The notes beneath the pieces were generated by a model. It was not told where the DNA came from and searched no databases. It worked only from the letters and a program-made list of their open reading frames with translations. From Pseudomonas viridiflava (lineage in GTDB: Bacteria > Pseudomonadota > Gammaproteobacteria > Pseudomonadales > Pseudomonadaceae), in contig NZ_UUOC01000004.1 of NCBI RefSeq assembly GCF_900590755.1, positions 372,001 to 436,000 on the forward strand: 64,000 bases of DNA, in the 5' to 3' direction. The position numbers were made by a program, and so were the translations under genes. Positions 36,658 to 46,188 of this stretch are shown in pieces. Each line of letters starts with the position of its first letter. Positions within the stretch are counted from its first letter, which is position 1.

Positions 36658-37206
36658 ATGCAACTCGATTGCGCAAGCGGCTGGTGCCTCGGCGTGCATC
36701 ACTGCCCATCGCCCAATTTCAATGCGCGCCCTTTGGGTGAAGTGTCTTTATTGGTTATCCACAACATCAGCTTGCCGCCTGCGCAGTTCAAGACCGGCAA
36801 AGTGCAGGCGTTTTTCCAGAATCAGCTGGATGTCACTGAACATCCGTATTTTGCAGGGATTGCCGATTTGCGGGTCTCGGCGCATTTTCTGATCGAGCGT
36901 GATGGCGAGGTCACTCAGTTCGTCTCTTGTCTTGATCGTGCGTGGCATGCCGGGGTTTCCAGCTTCGAGGGCCGGGAGACCTGCAATGACTTTTCCGTGG
37001 GGATCGAGCTGGAGGGCACAGATGAACAGCCTTTCACCGATGCCCAATATGTGGCCCTGATCGATTTGACCCGGCAGATTCAGTCGGTATTTCCAGCCAT
37101 CACGGCGGCTCGCATCTGCGGTCACAGCGACATCGCGCCCGGTCGCAAGACTGATCCGGGACCTTATTTCGAATGGCCGCGTTATAAAGCGGCCTTGCAG
37201 GATTGA
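36658..37206 (+). CDS. ampD: AmpD, 1,6-anhydro-N-acetylmuramyl-L-alanine amidase
   Basis: The 182-aa zinc amidase has ligands H35 (LLVIHNISLP), H156 and D166 (GHSDIAPGRKTDPG) and catalytic E117 (FSVGIELEG). It cleaves anhydro-muropeptides in the cytoplasm during wall recycling and so limits AmpR-driven beta-lactamase induction. AAGGAA lies 6 bases before ATG 36658; the longer upstream frame is repeat-derived. No signal peptide, as expected for the cytoplasmic AmpD. Followed by ampE. Confidence 0.95.
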   Translation: MQLDCASGWCLGVHHCPSPNFNARPLGEVSLLVIHNISLPPAQFKTGKVQAFFQNQLDVTEHPYFAGIADLRVSAHFLIERDGEVTQFVSCLDRAWHAGVSSFEGRETCNDFSVGIELEGTDEQPFTDAQYVALIDLTRQIQSVFPAITAARICGHSDIAPGRKTDPGPYFEWPRYKAALQD

Positions 37207-37221
37207 TACGAGGAACAGGCA

Positions 37222-38058
37222 ATGAGTTTTCTGGTGTTACTGCTGGCGGTCCTGATAGAGAAATTCTCGGCGCTGCGTCAGCGTGTGCAACGTGACGGGA
37301 CCTGGCTGGCGGAACTGGCCAGGCTTGAGTCCAGGCCGCGAACCGCTTCGCGTCCATGGCTGATTCTGGGTTTGACTGTACTGTTGCCGGTCCTGCTGCT
37401 GGCGTTGATTCTGCTGGTGCTGGGTTCTGTGGCCAATGGCTGGCTGGCGTTGCCGATTCATGTGCTGGTGCTGATTTACAGCCTCGGCCGAGGTGATCTG
37501 CTGGCGGCGCTCGGTCCGTTTAGAGATGCGTGCCGACGCGGGGATGCGCAAGCCGCCGTGCATGTGGCCGAGCGTGACATGGGCGTGCAGGCCGATAACG
37601 CCGAAGAGCTGCTGCGCGGCGTGCAGAGCCATCTGTTGTGGCAGGCTTATCAGAGTTTCTTTGCGGTGATTTTCTGGTACGCCCTGCTTGGGCCGGTTGC
37701 CGCGCTGGCCTATCGTCTGCTGGCCTTGGCCGCAGAACACGCCAAAACGCCCGGCGTCGCGGAAAACGCGGGGCAATTGCGCCATGCTTTCGACTGGGTG
37801 CCGGTACGCCTTCTGGCAGCCAGCTTCGCGTTGGTGGGCAATTTCGTGGCTGTGAGCCGAGTGATGTTGCACGAACTGCTCAACTGGAATATCAGCGCCG
37901 CACAATTGATCAGCAAAATCGGCTGCGTCGCGGGTGAAGTGCCCGCGCCAGTGGTGGGCGCGGAGGGCGTCAACAGCCTGGATGTGCTCTGGGAATTGCT
38001 CGTGCGTGCAGCGATTGTCTGGTATGCCGGATTTGCGTTGTGGACGTTGTTGATTTGA
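37222..38058 (+). CDS. ampE: AmpE, inner-membrane regulatory/signalling protein
   Basis: The 278-aa protein has four hydrophobic helices (about residues 3-14, 50-90, 140-175 and 255-275) and family features LGRGDLLAALGPFRDACRRGD and a central cytoplasmic region. AmpE is encoded with AmpD in many gamma-proteobacteria; its exact role in beta-lactamase induction is unclear. It starts 15 bases after ampD, behind GAGGAA. Confidence 0.92.
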   Translation: MSFLVLLLAVLIEKFSALRQRVQRDGTWLAELARLESRPRTASRPWLILGLTVLLPVLLLALILLVLGSVANGWLALPIHVLVLIYSLGRGDLLAALGPFRDACRRGDAQAAVHVAERDMGVQADNAEELLRGVQSHLLWQAYQSFFAVIFWYALLGPVAALAYRLLALAAEHAKTPGVAENAGQLRHAFDWVPVRLLAASFALVGNFVAVSRVMLHELLNWNISAAQLISKIGCVAGEVPAPVVGAEGVNSLDVLWELLVRAAIVWYAGFALWTLLI

Positions 38059-38091
38059 GCACCAGTGTTGAGTTCTTAATTTGCGAACCCT

Positions 38092-38184
38092 AGTGGGACC
38101 GGCTTTAGCCGGGAAGGCGCCGGTACATCCTCTGCATTTGTATCGCTCTAGATAATGCCTTCCCGGCTAAAGCCGGTCCCACAG
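38092..38184. repeat. REP inverted pair, family GTGGGACCGGCTTTAGCCGGGAAG
   Basis: Canonical arms filling the gap between convergent ampE and tatD. Confidence 0.9.
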
Positions 38185-38189
38185 GGGAT

Positions 38190-38978
38190 TCAGTCACCTT
38201 GATCCCACCCAAACAACTCGCACGCATTCCGGCTACTGGCCTCGGCCAACTGTTGCGCCGTAACCCCCATCAACTTCGCCAACGCTTCACAGATTTCCGG
38301 CAAATGCTCCGGGCTGTTGCGCTGGCCGGGGTACATGGCGGGGGCCATGTCCGGGGAGTCGGTTTCCAGGACGACGCTGTCCAGCGGCAACTCAGCAATG
38401 ACGCGATGCATGCGCAGCGCTTGCGACCAGGTCGCGGCGCCGCCCAGGCCGAGTTTGAACCCCAGCTTGATGTACTCCCGCGCTTCCTCCCGGCTGCCTG
38501 CAAACGCATGAATGATGCCGCTACGCTGCAGCTTGAACCGCTTGAGCGTGGCGATGACATCCGCGTGGCTGCGCCGAACATGCAGCAGGGCAGGTAGATT
38601 GAAGTCCGCTGCCAATTGCAGCTGCTCCTCGAAAACCTGCTGCTGACGATCCCGGTCGAGGGTTTCGACATAATAATCCAGGCCGATTTCCCCCACGGCG
38701 CACAGCTGCGGATGGCCTTGCAGCCGAGATAACCAGCCCCGCAGTTCGGTGAGGTGCTCGGGTCTGTGTTCGTCGATGTACACCGGATGCAAGCCAAACG
38801 CCGCCTGCAACGCCGGGTTTTCAAGGGTGATATCCCAGACCCGCTGCCAGTTGCGCTGATATACCCCCAGCACCACCATCCGCTCCACGCCCAAGGTTTG
38901 GCAGTGAGCGAGGATCGCTGCACGATCAGTGTCGAAATCAGCGAAATCCAGGTGGGTGTGGGTGTCGATCAGCTTCAC
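38190..38978 (-). CDS. TatD-family metal-dependent deoxyribonuclease
   Basis: The 262-aa TIM-barrel hydrolase has N-terminal metal motif IDTHTHLDF, mid motifs GEIGLDYY and LLHVRRSHADV, HAFAGS and the C-terminal metal Asp in LETDSPDMAP. The start is GTG 38978, one base after the cra stop codon, so the gene is coupled to cra. TatD proteins are 3'-5' exonucleases; pairing with cra is common in Pseudomonas but not explained. Confidence 0.88.
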   Translation of the reverse strand: MKLIDTHTHLDFADFDTDRAAILAHCQTLGVERMVVLGVYQRNWQRVWDITLENPALQAAFGLHPVYIDEHRPEHLTELRGWLSRLQGHPQLCAVGEIGLDYYVETLDRDRQQQVFEEQLQLAADFNLPALLHVRRSHADVIATLKRFKLQRSGIIHAFAGSREEAREYIKLGFKLGLGGAATWSQALRMHRVIAELPLDSVVLETDSPDMAPAMYPGQRNSPEHLPEICEALAKLMGVTAQQLAEASSRNACELFGWDQGD

Positions 38979-38979
38979 A

Positions 38980-39975
38980 TCAGGCCTCGTGGATGCGTCG
39001 TTTGAACGTGCGCACGATGGCGTGCACGCCGGGCTCGTAGTGGTTTTTCTCGATGGCGGCCAGGGCAAACTCCAGGGCAGCGCTGGCGATCAGTTGATGC
39101 TGCTGAGCCATGGCGTTGACTGGCAGAGGCAGGAAGTCCAGCAACTGGGTATCGCCGAACGTGCCTAGATGGAACTGCGCCGGATTCACCGCGCGGCTTT
39201 GCAGCACATCGAAAATACCCTGCAACAGCACGTAGGACGTGGTCACTAGCGCATCCGGGAAATGCCCAAGGCGATCGAACACCTCGCGCATCAAGCGTTG
39301 CCCGCACTGTCGGCTGAAGGCTTCGCCGTGCTCGATGATGACCTGGCCGTCGAAGCCATTCAGCGCGTCCTCGAAACCACTGCTGCGCGCCCGGCTGATG
39401 CTTAGCTCGGGGCGTGCGCCAATCAAAGCGATGTGCGCGGGGCGGGTCTCTAACAGGCTGCGGGTCAGTTGCAGGCTGGCGTCGTGGTCGTCGCTGACCA
39501 CTGAACAGAAGTGCTTGGCGTCCATTTCCCGGTCGATGGCAATGATCGGCATGCCTTTACTTTGCAGCTCGCGGTAACAGTCGTCGCTGGCGGGCAGGCA
39601 GCTGGCGACGAATAGCGCGTCGCAGCGTCGGGCACGAAACAGCTGCAGCAATTGCAGTTCGCTGACGGGATCGTCATCGGAACTGGCGATCAGCAACTGA
39701 TAGCCGTGAGCCCGCGCACCTTGCTCAAGCAATTTGGCAATCCGCGCGTAACTGGGGTTTTCCAGGTCCGGCAGGATGAAACCCAGGGTGCGCGTATGAC
39801 GACTGCGCAGCCCTGCGGCCTGGGGATTGGGACGAAATCCATGTTCTTCGACAACGGCCTGAACCCGTTCGACAGTCGAATTGCTGATGCGCTGCTGTTC
39901 GGCCTTGCCATTGATCACGTAACTGGCGGTCGTAACGGAGACTCCGGCCAGACGTGCAATATCACTGAGCTTCAC
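38980..39975 (-). CDS. cra: Cra (FruR), fructose-responsive LacI-family regulator
   Basis: The 331-aa protein has a LacI-type helix-turn-helix at the N-terminus (MKLSDIARLAGVSVTTASYVING), a hinge, and a periplasmic-binding-like effector domain. The first 60 residues match Cra/FruR. In Pseudomonas putida it binds fructose-1-phosphate and represses the divergent fruBKA operon, exactly the arrangement here. Confidence 0.93.
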   Translation of the reverse strand: MKLSDIARLAGVSVTTASYVINGKAEQQRISNSTVERVQAVVEEHGFRPNPQAAGLRSRHTRTLGFILPDLENPSYARIAKLLEQGARAHGYQLLIASSDDDPVSELQLLQLFRARRCDALFVASCLPASDDCYRELQSKGMPIIAIDREMDAKHFCSVVSDDHDASLQLTRSLLETRPAHIALIGARPELSISRARSSGFEDALNGFDGQVIIEHGEAFSRQCGQRLMREVFDRLGHFPDALVTTSYVLLQGIFDVLQSRAVNPAQFHLGTFGDTQLLDFLPLPVNAMAQQHQLIASAALEFALAAIEKNHYEPGVHAIVRTFKRRIHEA

Positions 39976-40314
39976 TCGTGATTCCTTTTGTTATTAGCGC
40001 CTCATCAATCAGCGGCCATTTTCGCTGATCTGGGCTGATCATGACAGCAGACCATGGTCCACCAAGAAGTTCTCACTTTTATTTGCTATTGCCGGGCTGG
40101 TTCGGACCGAGTGGGGTTCAACACGCCGACTAAATCGAGTAACGTGCCCGGTTATTCAGATTAAACGATTCAGCAAATTTTTTTCGGGTTGCCGTCATTG
40201 CGCCCGAGGTGATGTCAGATGTTCATTCGCGAGCATCACCTAAGCTGTCGATCAGCTCTTGATCGTTCTTAAAACAAGAAACAGGCGCCCACCCGCGCTG
40301 TTAAGGAGACAGGC
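39976..40314. promoter_or_regulatory. Divergent cra-fruB control region with Cra operator
   Basis: A TTAAACGATTCA element at 40161-40172 differs by one base from the Pseudomonas Cra site TTAAACGTTTCA and also fits E. coli Cra half-sites (AAACGATTCAGC). It lies 143 bases upstream of fruB. The rest of the 339-base gap holds no gene or REP element. Confidence 0.75.
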
Positions 40315-43176
40315 ATGCTCGAACTCACCATAGAGCAAATATCCATGCGCCAGACGGCTGTGGATAAATCCGCCGCTTTGCAGCTGCTTGCTGACCTTCT
40401 GGTTGCCGACGGGCTTGTGGCTGACGGCTACCTCACAGGTTTGCAGAACCGTGAAAAACAGGGTTCGACCTTCCTCGGCCAAGGCATCGCCATCCCCCAC
40501 GGCACCCCTGAAACCCGTGATCAGGTATTTGCCACCGGCGTGCGCCTGATGCAGTTCCCCGAAGGGGTGGACTGGGGCGATGGCCATATCGTCTATCTGG
40601 CTATTGGTATTGCTGCCAAATCCGACGAACACCTGCGCCTATTGCAGCTCCTGACCCGCGCCCTGGGTGAAGAAGATATTGGCCAAGCGCTGCGCAAGGC
40701 CGACAGCCCCGAAGCGCTGCTCAAATTGCTGCAAGGCGCGCCGCAAGAGTTGGCGCTGGATAACCAGCTGATCAGCCTTGGGGTGTCTGCCGACGATTTC
40801 GAAGAACTGGTCTGGCGCGGCGCGCGCCTGCTGCGTAAGGCCGACTGCGTGAATAACGGTTTCGCGGCCGTGCTCCAGCAAGTCGAGGCCCTGTCCCTGG
40901 GCGATGGTTTGTGGTGGTTGCACAGCGAGCAAACCGTCAAGCGTCCCGGCCTGGCTTTCGTCACCCCGGACAAACCGATTCGTTATCTGGGCCAACCCCT
41001 GACCGGGCTGTTTTGCCTGGCGAGTCTGGGTGAAGCGCATCAGGCCTTGCTGGAGCGTTTGTGCTCATTGCTGATCGAAGGCCGTGGCCATGAATTGGGC
41101 CAGGCCACCAGCAACCGCGCGGTATTGCAGGCGTTGGGCGGCGAGCTGCCAGCTGAATGGCCGACACAGCATGTACCGCTGGCCAACGCCCACGGCTTGC
41201 ATGCCCGCCCGGCGAAGATCCTCGCCCAGCTCGCTAAAGAGTTCGACGGCGAAATACGTGTGCGGGTTGTGGACACCGGCGAAAGCGCGGTCTCGGCGAA
41301 AAGCCTGAGCAAATTGCTGAGCCTCGGCGCACGACGCGGTCAGGTGCTGGAATTCATTGCCGAGCCGAGCATCGCCGCCGATGCATTGCCTGCGCTGCTG
41401 GCTGCGGTCGAGCAGGGCCTGGGTGAAGAAATCGAGCCACTGCCATCCGGCACCTCGCCGACGCCGGTTGCCGCCATCTTGCCGAAGGAAACCCTTGCGC
41501 CGGTCGATGGCAGCCAGATCGTCGCTGTGCCTGCATCGCCGGGCATCGCCATTGGCCCGGCGCATATTCAAGTGCTGCAAGCGTTCGACTACCCAATGCA
41601 GGGCGATTCCGTCGCGGCCGAGCGCGAGCGGCTGGAAAAGGCCTTGGCGGAAGTGCGTCAGGACATTCAGGGCCTGATCGAGCGCAGCAAAGCCAAGGCG
41701 ATTCGCGAGATTTTCATCACTCACCTGGAAATGCTCGACGACCCGGAACTGAGCGGCGAAGTGACGTTGCGCCTGAAGCAGGGCGAAAGCGCTGCGGCGG
41801 CCTGGGCCAGCGTGATCGACAGCGCAGCCCGTCAGCAGGAGCAACTGCACGACGCGTTGCTGGCCGAACGTGCTGCGGACTTGCGTGATGTGGGCCGCCG
41901 GGTGCTGGCGCAGATTTGCGGCATCGAAACGCTGGTCGCGCCGGACGAGCCGTACATTCTGGTCATGGACGAAGTCGGGCCTTCCGATGTGGCCCGGCTA
42001 GACCCAATCCAGGTCGCCGGTATTCTCACCGCTCGTGGCGGCGCGACGGCGCACAGCGCGATTGTCGCCCGTGCGCTGGGCATTCCGGCGCTCGTCGGGG
42101 CTGGCGATGGCGTATTGCTGCTCAAGCCTGGCACCGTGCTCTTGCTCGACGGCCAGAAAGGCCGCCTGACCGTTGCCCCGGATGCAGACACGCTGCGTCG
42201 TGCCGCTGAAGATCGCGACAACCGTGAACAGCGTCTGCAAGCCGCCGCCGAAAAACGCATGGAGCCTGCGGTCACCCGTGACGGACACGCCGTGGAAGTG
42301 TTTGCCAATATCGGCGACAGCGCCGGTACGCCGGCCGCCGTTGAGCAGGGCGCTGAAGGCATTGGCCTGCTGCGCACCGAATTGCTGTTTATGGCCCATT
42401 CCCAGGCACCCGATGAAGCAACCCAGGAAGCCGAATACCGCCGCGTGCTGGACGATCTGCAAGGTCGGCCGCTGGTGGTGCGCACCCTGGACGTGGGTGG
42501 CGACAAACCGCTGCCGTATTGGCCCATCGATAAAGAAGAAAACCCGTTCCTCGGGGTGCGCGGTATTCGCCTGACCCTGCAGCGTCCTGAAATCATGGAA
42601 AGCCAACTGCGTGCCTTGCTGCGCGCCGCTGACAATCGCCCGTTGCGCATCATGTTCCCCATGGTCGGCACCTTTGAGGAATGGCGTCAGGCACGGGACA
42701 TGACCGAGCGCCTGCGTCTGGAAATTCCGGTGGCTGACTTGCAGATCGGGATCATGATCGAGGTGCCGTCTGCTGCATTGCTGGCGCCGGTGCTGGCCAA
42801 GGAAGTCGATTTCTTCAGCGTCGGCACCAACGACCTGACGCAGTACACCCTGGCCATCGACCGTGGCCATCCGACGCTCTCGGCCCAGGCGGATGGTTTG
42901 CACCCCTCGGTGCTGCAACTGATCGACATCACCGTGCGTGCCGCCCATGCCAATGGCAAATGGGTAGGCATCTGTGGCGAGCTGGCGGCAGATCCGCTGG
43001 CGGTGCCGGTGCTGGTCGGCCTGGGTGTTGATGAGTTGAGTGTTTCGGCGCGCAGCATCGGCGAGGTCAAAGCCTGCGTGCGGGAGCTGAATTTGAGCAG
43101 TGCGAAACAACTGGCGCAAAACGCGCTGACGGTGGGCAGTGCCGCCGAAGTCCGTGCCCTAGTGGAGGCTTTGTAA
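40315..43176 (+). CDS. fruB: FruB, fructose PTS multiphosphoryl transfer protein (EIIA-HPr-EI)
   Basis: The 953-aa fusion has EIIA-Fru (1-145, phospho-His H62 in IAIPHGTPE), an HPr domain (about 285-370, H296 in [11 protein letters not shown]) and Enzyme I (about 405-953, H580 in [15 protein letters not shown]) with the C-terminal PEP-binding GTNDLTQY and active CGELA Cys motif. It carries phosphate from PEP to FruA, making the system self-contained. TAAGGAG lies 7 bases before ATG. fruK follows with no gap. Confidence 0.97.
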   Translation: MLELTIEQISMRQTAVDKSAALQLLADLLVADGLVADGYLTGLQNREKQGSTFLGQGIAIPHGTPETRDQVFATGVRLMQFPEGVDWGDGHIVYLAIGIAAKSDEHLRLLQLLTRALGEEDIGQALRKADSPEALLKLLQGAPQELALDNQLISLGVSADDFEELVWRGARLLRKADCVNNGFAAVLQQVEALSLGDGLWWLHSEQTVKRPGLAFVTPDKPIRYLGQPLTGLFCLASLGEAHQALLERLCSLLIEGRGHELGQATSNRAVLQALGGELPAEWPTQHVPLANAHGLHARPAKILAQLAKEFDGEIRVRVVDTGESAVSAKSLSKLLSLGARRGQVLEFIAEPSIAADALPALLAAVEQGLGEEIEPLPSGTSPTPVAAILPKETLAPVDGSQIVAVPASPGIAIGPAHIQVLQAFDYPMQGDSVAAERERLEKALAEVRQDIQGLIERSKAKAIREIFITHLEMLDDPELSGEVTLRLKQGESAAAAWASVIDSAARQQEQLHDALLAERAADLRDVGRRVLAQICGIETLVAPDEPYILVMDEVGPSDVARLDPIQVAGILTARGGATAHSAIVARALGIPALVGAGDGVLLLKPGTVLLLDGQKGRLTVAPDADTLRRAAEDRDNREQRLQAAAEKRMEPAVTRDGHAVEVFANIGDSAGTPAAVEQGAEGIGLLRTELLFMAHSQAPDEATQEAEYRRVLDDLQGRPLVVRTLDVGGDKPLPYWPIDKEENPFLGVRGIRLTLQRPEIMESQLRALLRAADNRPLRIMFPMVGTFEEWRQARDMTERLRLEIPVADLQIGIMIEVPSAALLAPVLAKEVDFFSVGTNDLTQYTLAIDRGHPTLSAQADGLHPSVLQLIDITVRAAHANGKWVGICGELAADPLAVPVLVGLGVDELSVSARSIGEVKACVRELNLSSAKQLAQNALTVGSAAEVRALVEAL

Positions 43177-44118
43177 ATGGCCAAGATCCTGACCCTGACC
43201 ATGAACCCGGCGCTGGACCTGACCGTACAGTTGGGCCCGCTGCAACTGGGGCAAGTCAACCGCAGCGAAGCCATGCTCAGCCACGCCGCAGGCAAAGGCC
43301 TGAACGTGGCTCAGGTGCTGGCCGATCTGGGCCACGAGCTGACGGTCGCCGGCTTTCTGGGCATCGACAATCAGCAGCCGTTCGAGGCGCTGTTCGCTCG
43401 TCGTGGATTTGTCGATGAGTTCGTGCGTGTCCCTGGTGAAACCCGCAGCAACATCAAGCTGGCCGAAGCATCCGGGCGCATCACTGATCTGAACGGCCCA
43501 GGCCCGATGGTCAGTGAAGAAGCCCAGCAAGCCTTGTATGTGCGGGTCGAGCAGATTGCCGCGCAGTTCGATGCGGTGGTGGTCGCTGGCAGTCTGCCCC
43601 GTGGTGTCAGCCCGGAATGGCTGCACAAATTGCTGGTGCGCTTGAAAGACCTTGGGCTCAAAGTCGCGCTGGACAGCAGCGGCCTGGCCTTGCGTGCCGG
43701 ACTGGCCGCTGGCCCGTGGCTGATCAAGCCCAACACCGAAGAACTGGCCGATGCGCTGGATGCGCCGATCATTTCCATCGCCGCCCAGGCCGAAGCTGCC
43801 GCGAATCTGCGGGCGCGGGGGATTGAGCATGTGGTGATTTCTCAGGGCTCGGAAGGCGTGCACTGGTTCAGCGCCAATACCGCGCTGCAATCCCTGCCGC
43901 CGAAAGTGACGGTTGCCAGCACCGTGGGTGCCGGGGATTCGCTGCTGGCAGGGATGGTTCACGGCTTGCTCAGTGGCCACCCCCCGCAGCAGACCCTGCG
44001 CACCGCCACGGCAATTGCGGCCATGGCCGTGACCCAGATCGGATTTGGCATCACCGACAACGCACAACTCAAACGCCTTGAAGGCGGGGTGAATGTGCGG
44101 ACTCTCGCGGAAAAATAA
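43177..44118 (+). CDS. fruK: FruK, 1-phosphofructokinase
   Basis: The 313-aa PfkB-family sugar kinase has the N-terminal motif MNPALDLTVQ, glycine-rich GKGLNVAQVLADLG and the PfkB signature near the end, VGAGDSLLAGMVHGLL (catalytic Asp in GAGDS). It converts fructose-1-phosphate to fructose-1,6-bisphosphate, removing the Cra inducer. ATG is directly after the fruB stop. Confidence 0.96.
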   Translation: MAKILTLTMNPALDLTVQLGPLQLGQVNRSEAMLSHAAGKGLNVAQVLADLGHELTVAGFLGIDNQQPFEALFARRGFVDEFVRVPGETRSNIKLAEASGRITDLNGPGPMVSEEAQQALYVRVEQIAAQFDAVVVAGSLPRGVSPEWLHKLLVRLKDLGLKVALDSSGLALRAGLAAGPWLIKPNTEELADALDAPIISIAAQAEAAANLRARGIEHVVISQGSEGVHWFSANTALQSLPPKVTVASTVGAGDSLLAGMVHGLLSGHPPQQTLRTATAIAAMAVTQIGFGITDNAQLKRLEGGVNVRTLAEK

Positions 44119-44140
44119 GAGATCACAGGTTCGTGATCAT

Positions 44141-44214
44141 CTGTAGGAGCTGCCGAAGGCTGCGAAGGCAATGGATCAGGCACACCGCCTTCGCAGCCTT
44201 CGGCAGCTCCTACA
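44141..44214. repeat. REP inverted pair inside the fru operon
   Basis: Arms GTAGGAGCTGCCGAAGG and complement, 20-plus bases apart, lie between fruK and fruA, the only REP pair within an evident operon here. It could reduce or stabilise fruA mRNA relative to fruBK. Confidence 0.9.
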
Positions 44215-44268
44215 AAAATGCATTTCAATTCAGTTGATCGTGCACTGGATAACAAGAGAGAACTGGTA

Positions 44269-46011
44269 ATGAATCTAATCATTGTGACGGCCTGCCCCAA
44301 CGGCAAAGTCAGCAGCGTACTCAGTGCCCGGCTGCTGGATGCCGCCGCCCAGCGCATGGGCTGGAGCACCAGCGTTGAAGTCTTTGACCCGCGCAACCCC
44401 GAACCAAAACTGACTGCCGAACAGATTGCGGCGGCGGATTGGGTGCTGGTGGTCAATACCGGCGAAGTCGACCTGACGCGGTTTGTCGGCAAGCGCCTGT
44501 TTCAGGATACGCCTGCCCATGCGTTGCAGGACGTGGACGGTTTTCTGCATCGCGCCAGCGAGCAAGCCGCCGTCTACGCCGCACCCGATGCTGCTGTGGC
44601 GGTGCCTGCTGCAAGTTCTGGCAAAGTGCCGCGCCTGGTCGCGGTCACCGCTTGCCCTACCGGCGTGGCGCATACCTTCATGGCCGCCGAAGCGATACAA
44701 CAGGCCGCCAAGCGTCTGGGTTATGAGTTGCATGTCGAAACCCAAGGCTCCGTGGGCGCCCGCAATCCGCTGACCCCTCAAGCTATCGCCGAGGCTGACG
44801 TGGTACTGCTGGCCGCCGATATCGAGGTCAATACCGAGCGGTTTGCAGGCAAGAAGATTTATCGCTGTGGCACCGGCATTGCACTCAAACAGTCCGAAGC
44901 CACCCTGAAAAAAGCCTTGGCTGAAGCGCAGGTCGAATCTTCCGAAAGTGCTTCGAAAGGGCCGGCCAAACAGGAAAAAACCGGTGTCTACAAGCACCTG
45001 CTGACCGGCGTGTCGTACATGTTGCCGATGGTGGTGGCGGGTGGTTTGCTGATTGCGCTGTCGTTTGTCTTTGGTATCGAAGCGTTCAAGGAACAAGGCA
45101 CTCTGGCCGCTGCACTAATGCAGATCGGTGGCGAGGCCGCCTTCAAACTGATGGTGCCGTTACTGGCCGGTTATATCGCTTATTCCATTGCCGACCGTCC
45201 AGGTCTGGCGCCGGGCATGATCGGTGGTCTGTTGGCGAGCACCCTTGGGGCGGGTTTCATCGGTGGTATCGCAGCGGGTTTCATTGCCGGTTATAGCGCC
45301 TGGGCAATCAATCGTTACGTGCGTTTGCCTGCCAGCGTTGAAGCGCTCAAACCGATCCTGATCATTCCGTTGCTGGCTAGCCTGATTACCGGCCTGCTGA
45401 TGATTTATGCGGTGGGCAAACCGGTTGCTGGTCTGCTGGAAAGCCTTACGCAATTCCTCGAAACCATGGGCACCACTAACGCGATTCTGCTCGGTGTGGT
45501 GTTGGGCGCGATGATGTGTGTCGACCTGGGCGGCCCGATCAACAAGGCGTCCTACGCTTTCTCGGTTGGCTTGCTGGCCTCCCAGAGCTACGCGCCGATG
45601 GCCGCTGCGATGGCTGCTGGCATGGTGCCGCCGATTGGCATGGGCATCGCCAGCTTTATCGCCAAGCGCAAATTTGCCCAGAGTGAGCGCGAAGCGGGCA
45701 AGGCGGCATTCGTGCTTGGCCTGTGCTTTATCTCCGAGGGTGCGATCCCGTTTGCTGCCAAAGACCCGCTGCGGGTGATCCCGGCGAGTATTGCCGGGGG
45801 CGCGCTGACCGGTGCGCTGTCGATGTATTTCGGCTGCAAACTGATGGCGCCCCACGGTGGGCTGTTCGTGATGCTGATCCCCAACGCCATCAACCACGCG
45901 CTGCTTTACCTGTTGGCGATTGTCGCGGGTAGCCTGGTGACCGGCGTGGCGTATGCGCTGCTCAAGCGGCCGGAAGCGGTGGAGATGGAGGTTGCGCCGG
46001 CAGGTGCATGA
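44269..46011 (+). CDS. fruA: FruA, fructose PTS permease (EIIB'-EIIB-EIIC)
   Basis: The 580-aa membrane permease has two EIIB-like domains, the first with IVTACPNGKVSS (C9) and the second with the phospho-Cys C129 in AVTACPTGVAHTF, followed by EIIC with about nine helices (from about residue 240) and the substrate region DLGGPINKASY. It takes up fructose as fructose-1-phosphate. ATG 44269 with AGAGAACTGG upstream is preferred; the longer frame starts in REP sequence. Confidence 0.95.
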   Translation: MNLIIVTACPNGKVSSVLSARLLDAAAQRMGWSTSVEVFDPRNPEPKLTAEQIAAADWVLVVNTGEVDLTRFVGKRLFQDTPAHALQDVDGFLHRASEQAAVYAAPDAAVAVPAASSGKVPRLVAVTACPTGVAHTFMAAEAIQQAAKRLGYELHVETQGSVGARNPLTPQAIAEADVVLLAADIEVNTERFAGKKIYRCGTGIALKQSEATLKKALAEAQVESSESASKGPAKQEKTGVYKHLLTGVSYMLPMVVAGGLLIALSFVFGIEAFKEQGTLAAALMQIGGEAAFKLMVPLLAGYIAYSIADRPGLAPGMIGGLLASTLGAGFIGGIAAGFIAGYSAWAINRYVRLPASVEALKPILIIPLLASLITGLLMIYAVGKPVAGLLESLTQFLETMGTTNAILLGVVLGAMMCVDLGGPINKASYAFSVGLLASQSYAPMAAAMAAGMVPPIGMGIASFIAKRKFAQSEREAGKAAFVLGLCFISEGAIPFAAKDPLRVIPASIAGGALTGALSMYFGCKLMAPHGGLFVMLIPNAINHALLYLLAIVAGSLVTGVAYALLKRPEAVEMEVAPAGA

Positions 46012-46019
46012 TGGCGAGT

Positions 46020-46111
46020 CGTGGGACCGGCTTCAGCCGGGAAGGCGGTATTTCAGGCTCCAAAGATATGGAGAATATACTGGCCTCTTCCCGGCTGAAG
46101 CCGGTCCCACG
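46020..46111. repeat. REP inverted pair, family GTGGGACCGGCTTTAGCCGGGAAG
   Basis: Both arms carry the GGCTTCAGCC/GGCTGAAGCC variant, so the pair has co-varied. It separates fruA from phoD. Confidence 0.9.
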
Positions 46112-46126
46112 GTGTTCAGTAAGCGG

Positions 46127-46183
46127 CTGTCACATTTCCCCAACCTTGCCCTGCTAGCTTTTCCCCTTACTTTCCAAGGGGAA
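46127..46183 (+). promoter_or_regulatory. Leader of phoD: possible Pho half-site and SD-sequestering hairpin
   Basis: CTGTCAC at 46127-46133 matches one half of a PhoB site; the second half (CCCCAAC) is poor. TTCCCCTT at 46161-46168 pairs perfectly with AAGGGGAA at 46176-46183, which contains the ribosome-binding site of phoD. Both are visible; their use in regulation is inference. Confidence 0.4.
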
Positions 46184-46188
46184 TACTC

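Noticed and set aside
41998..43119. Long minus-strand frame opposite fruB
   Set aside because: Antisense to the Enzyme I domain whose active-site motifs are intact.
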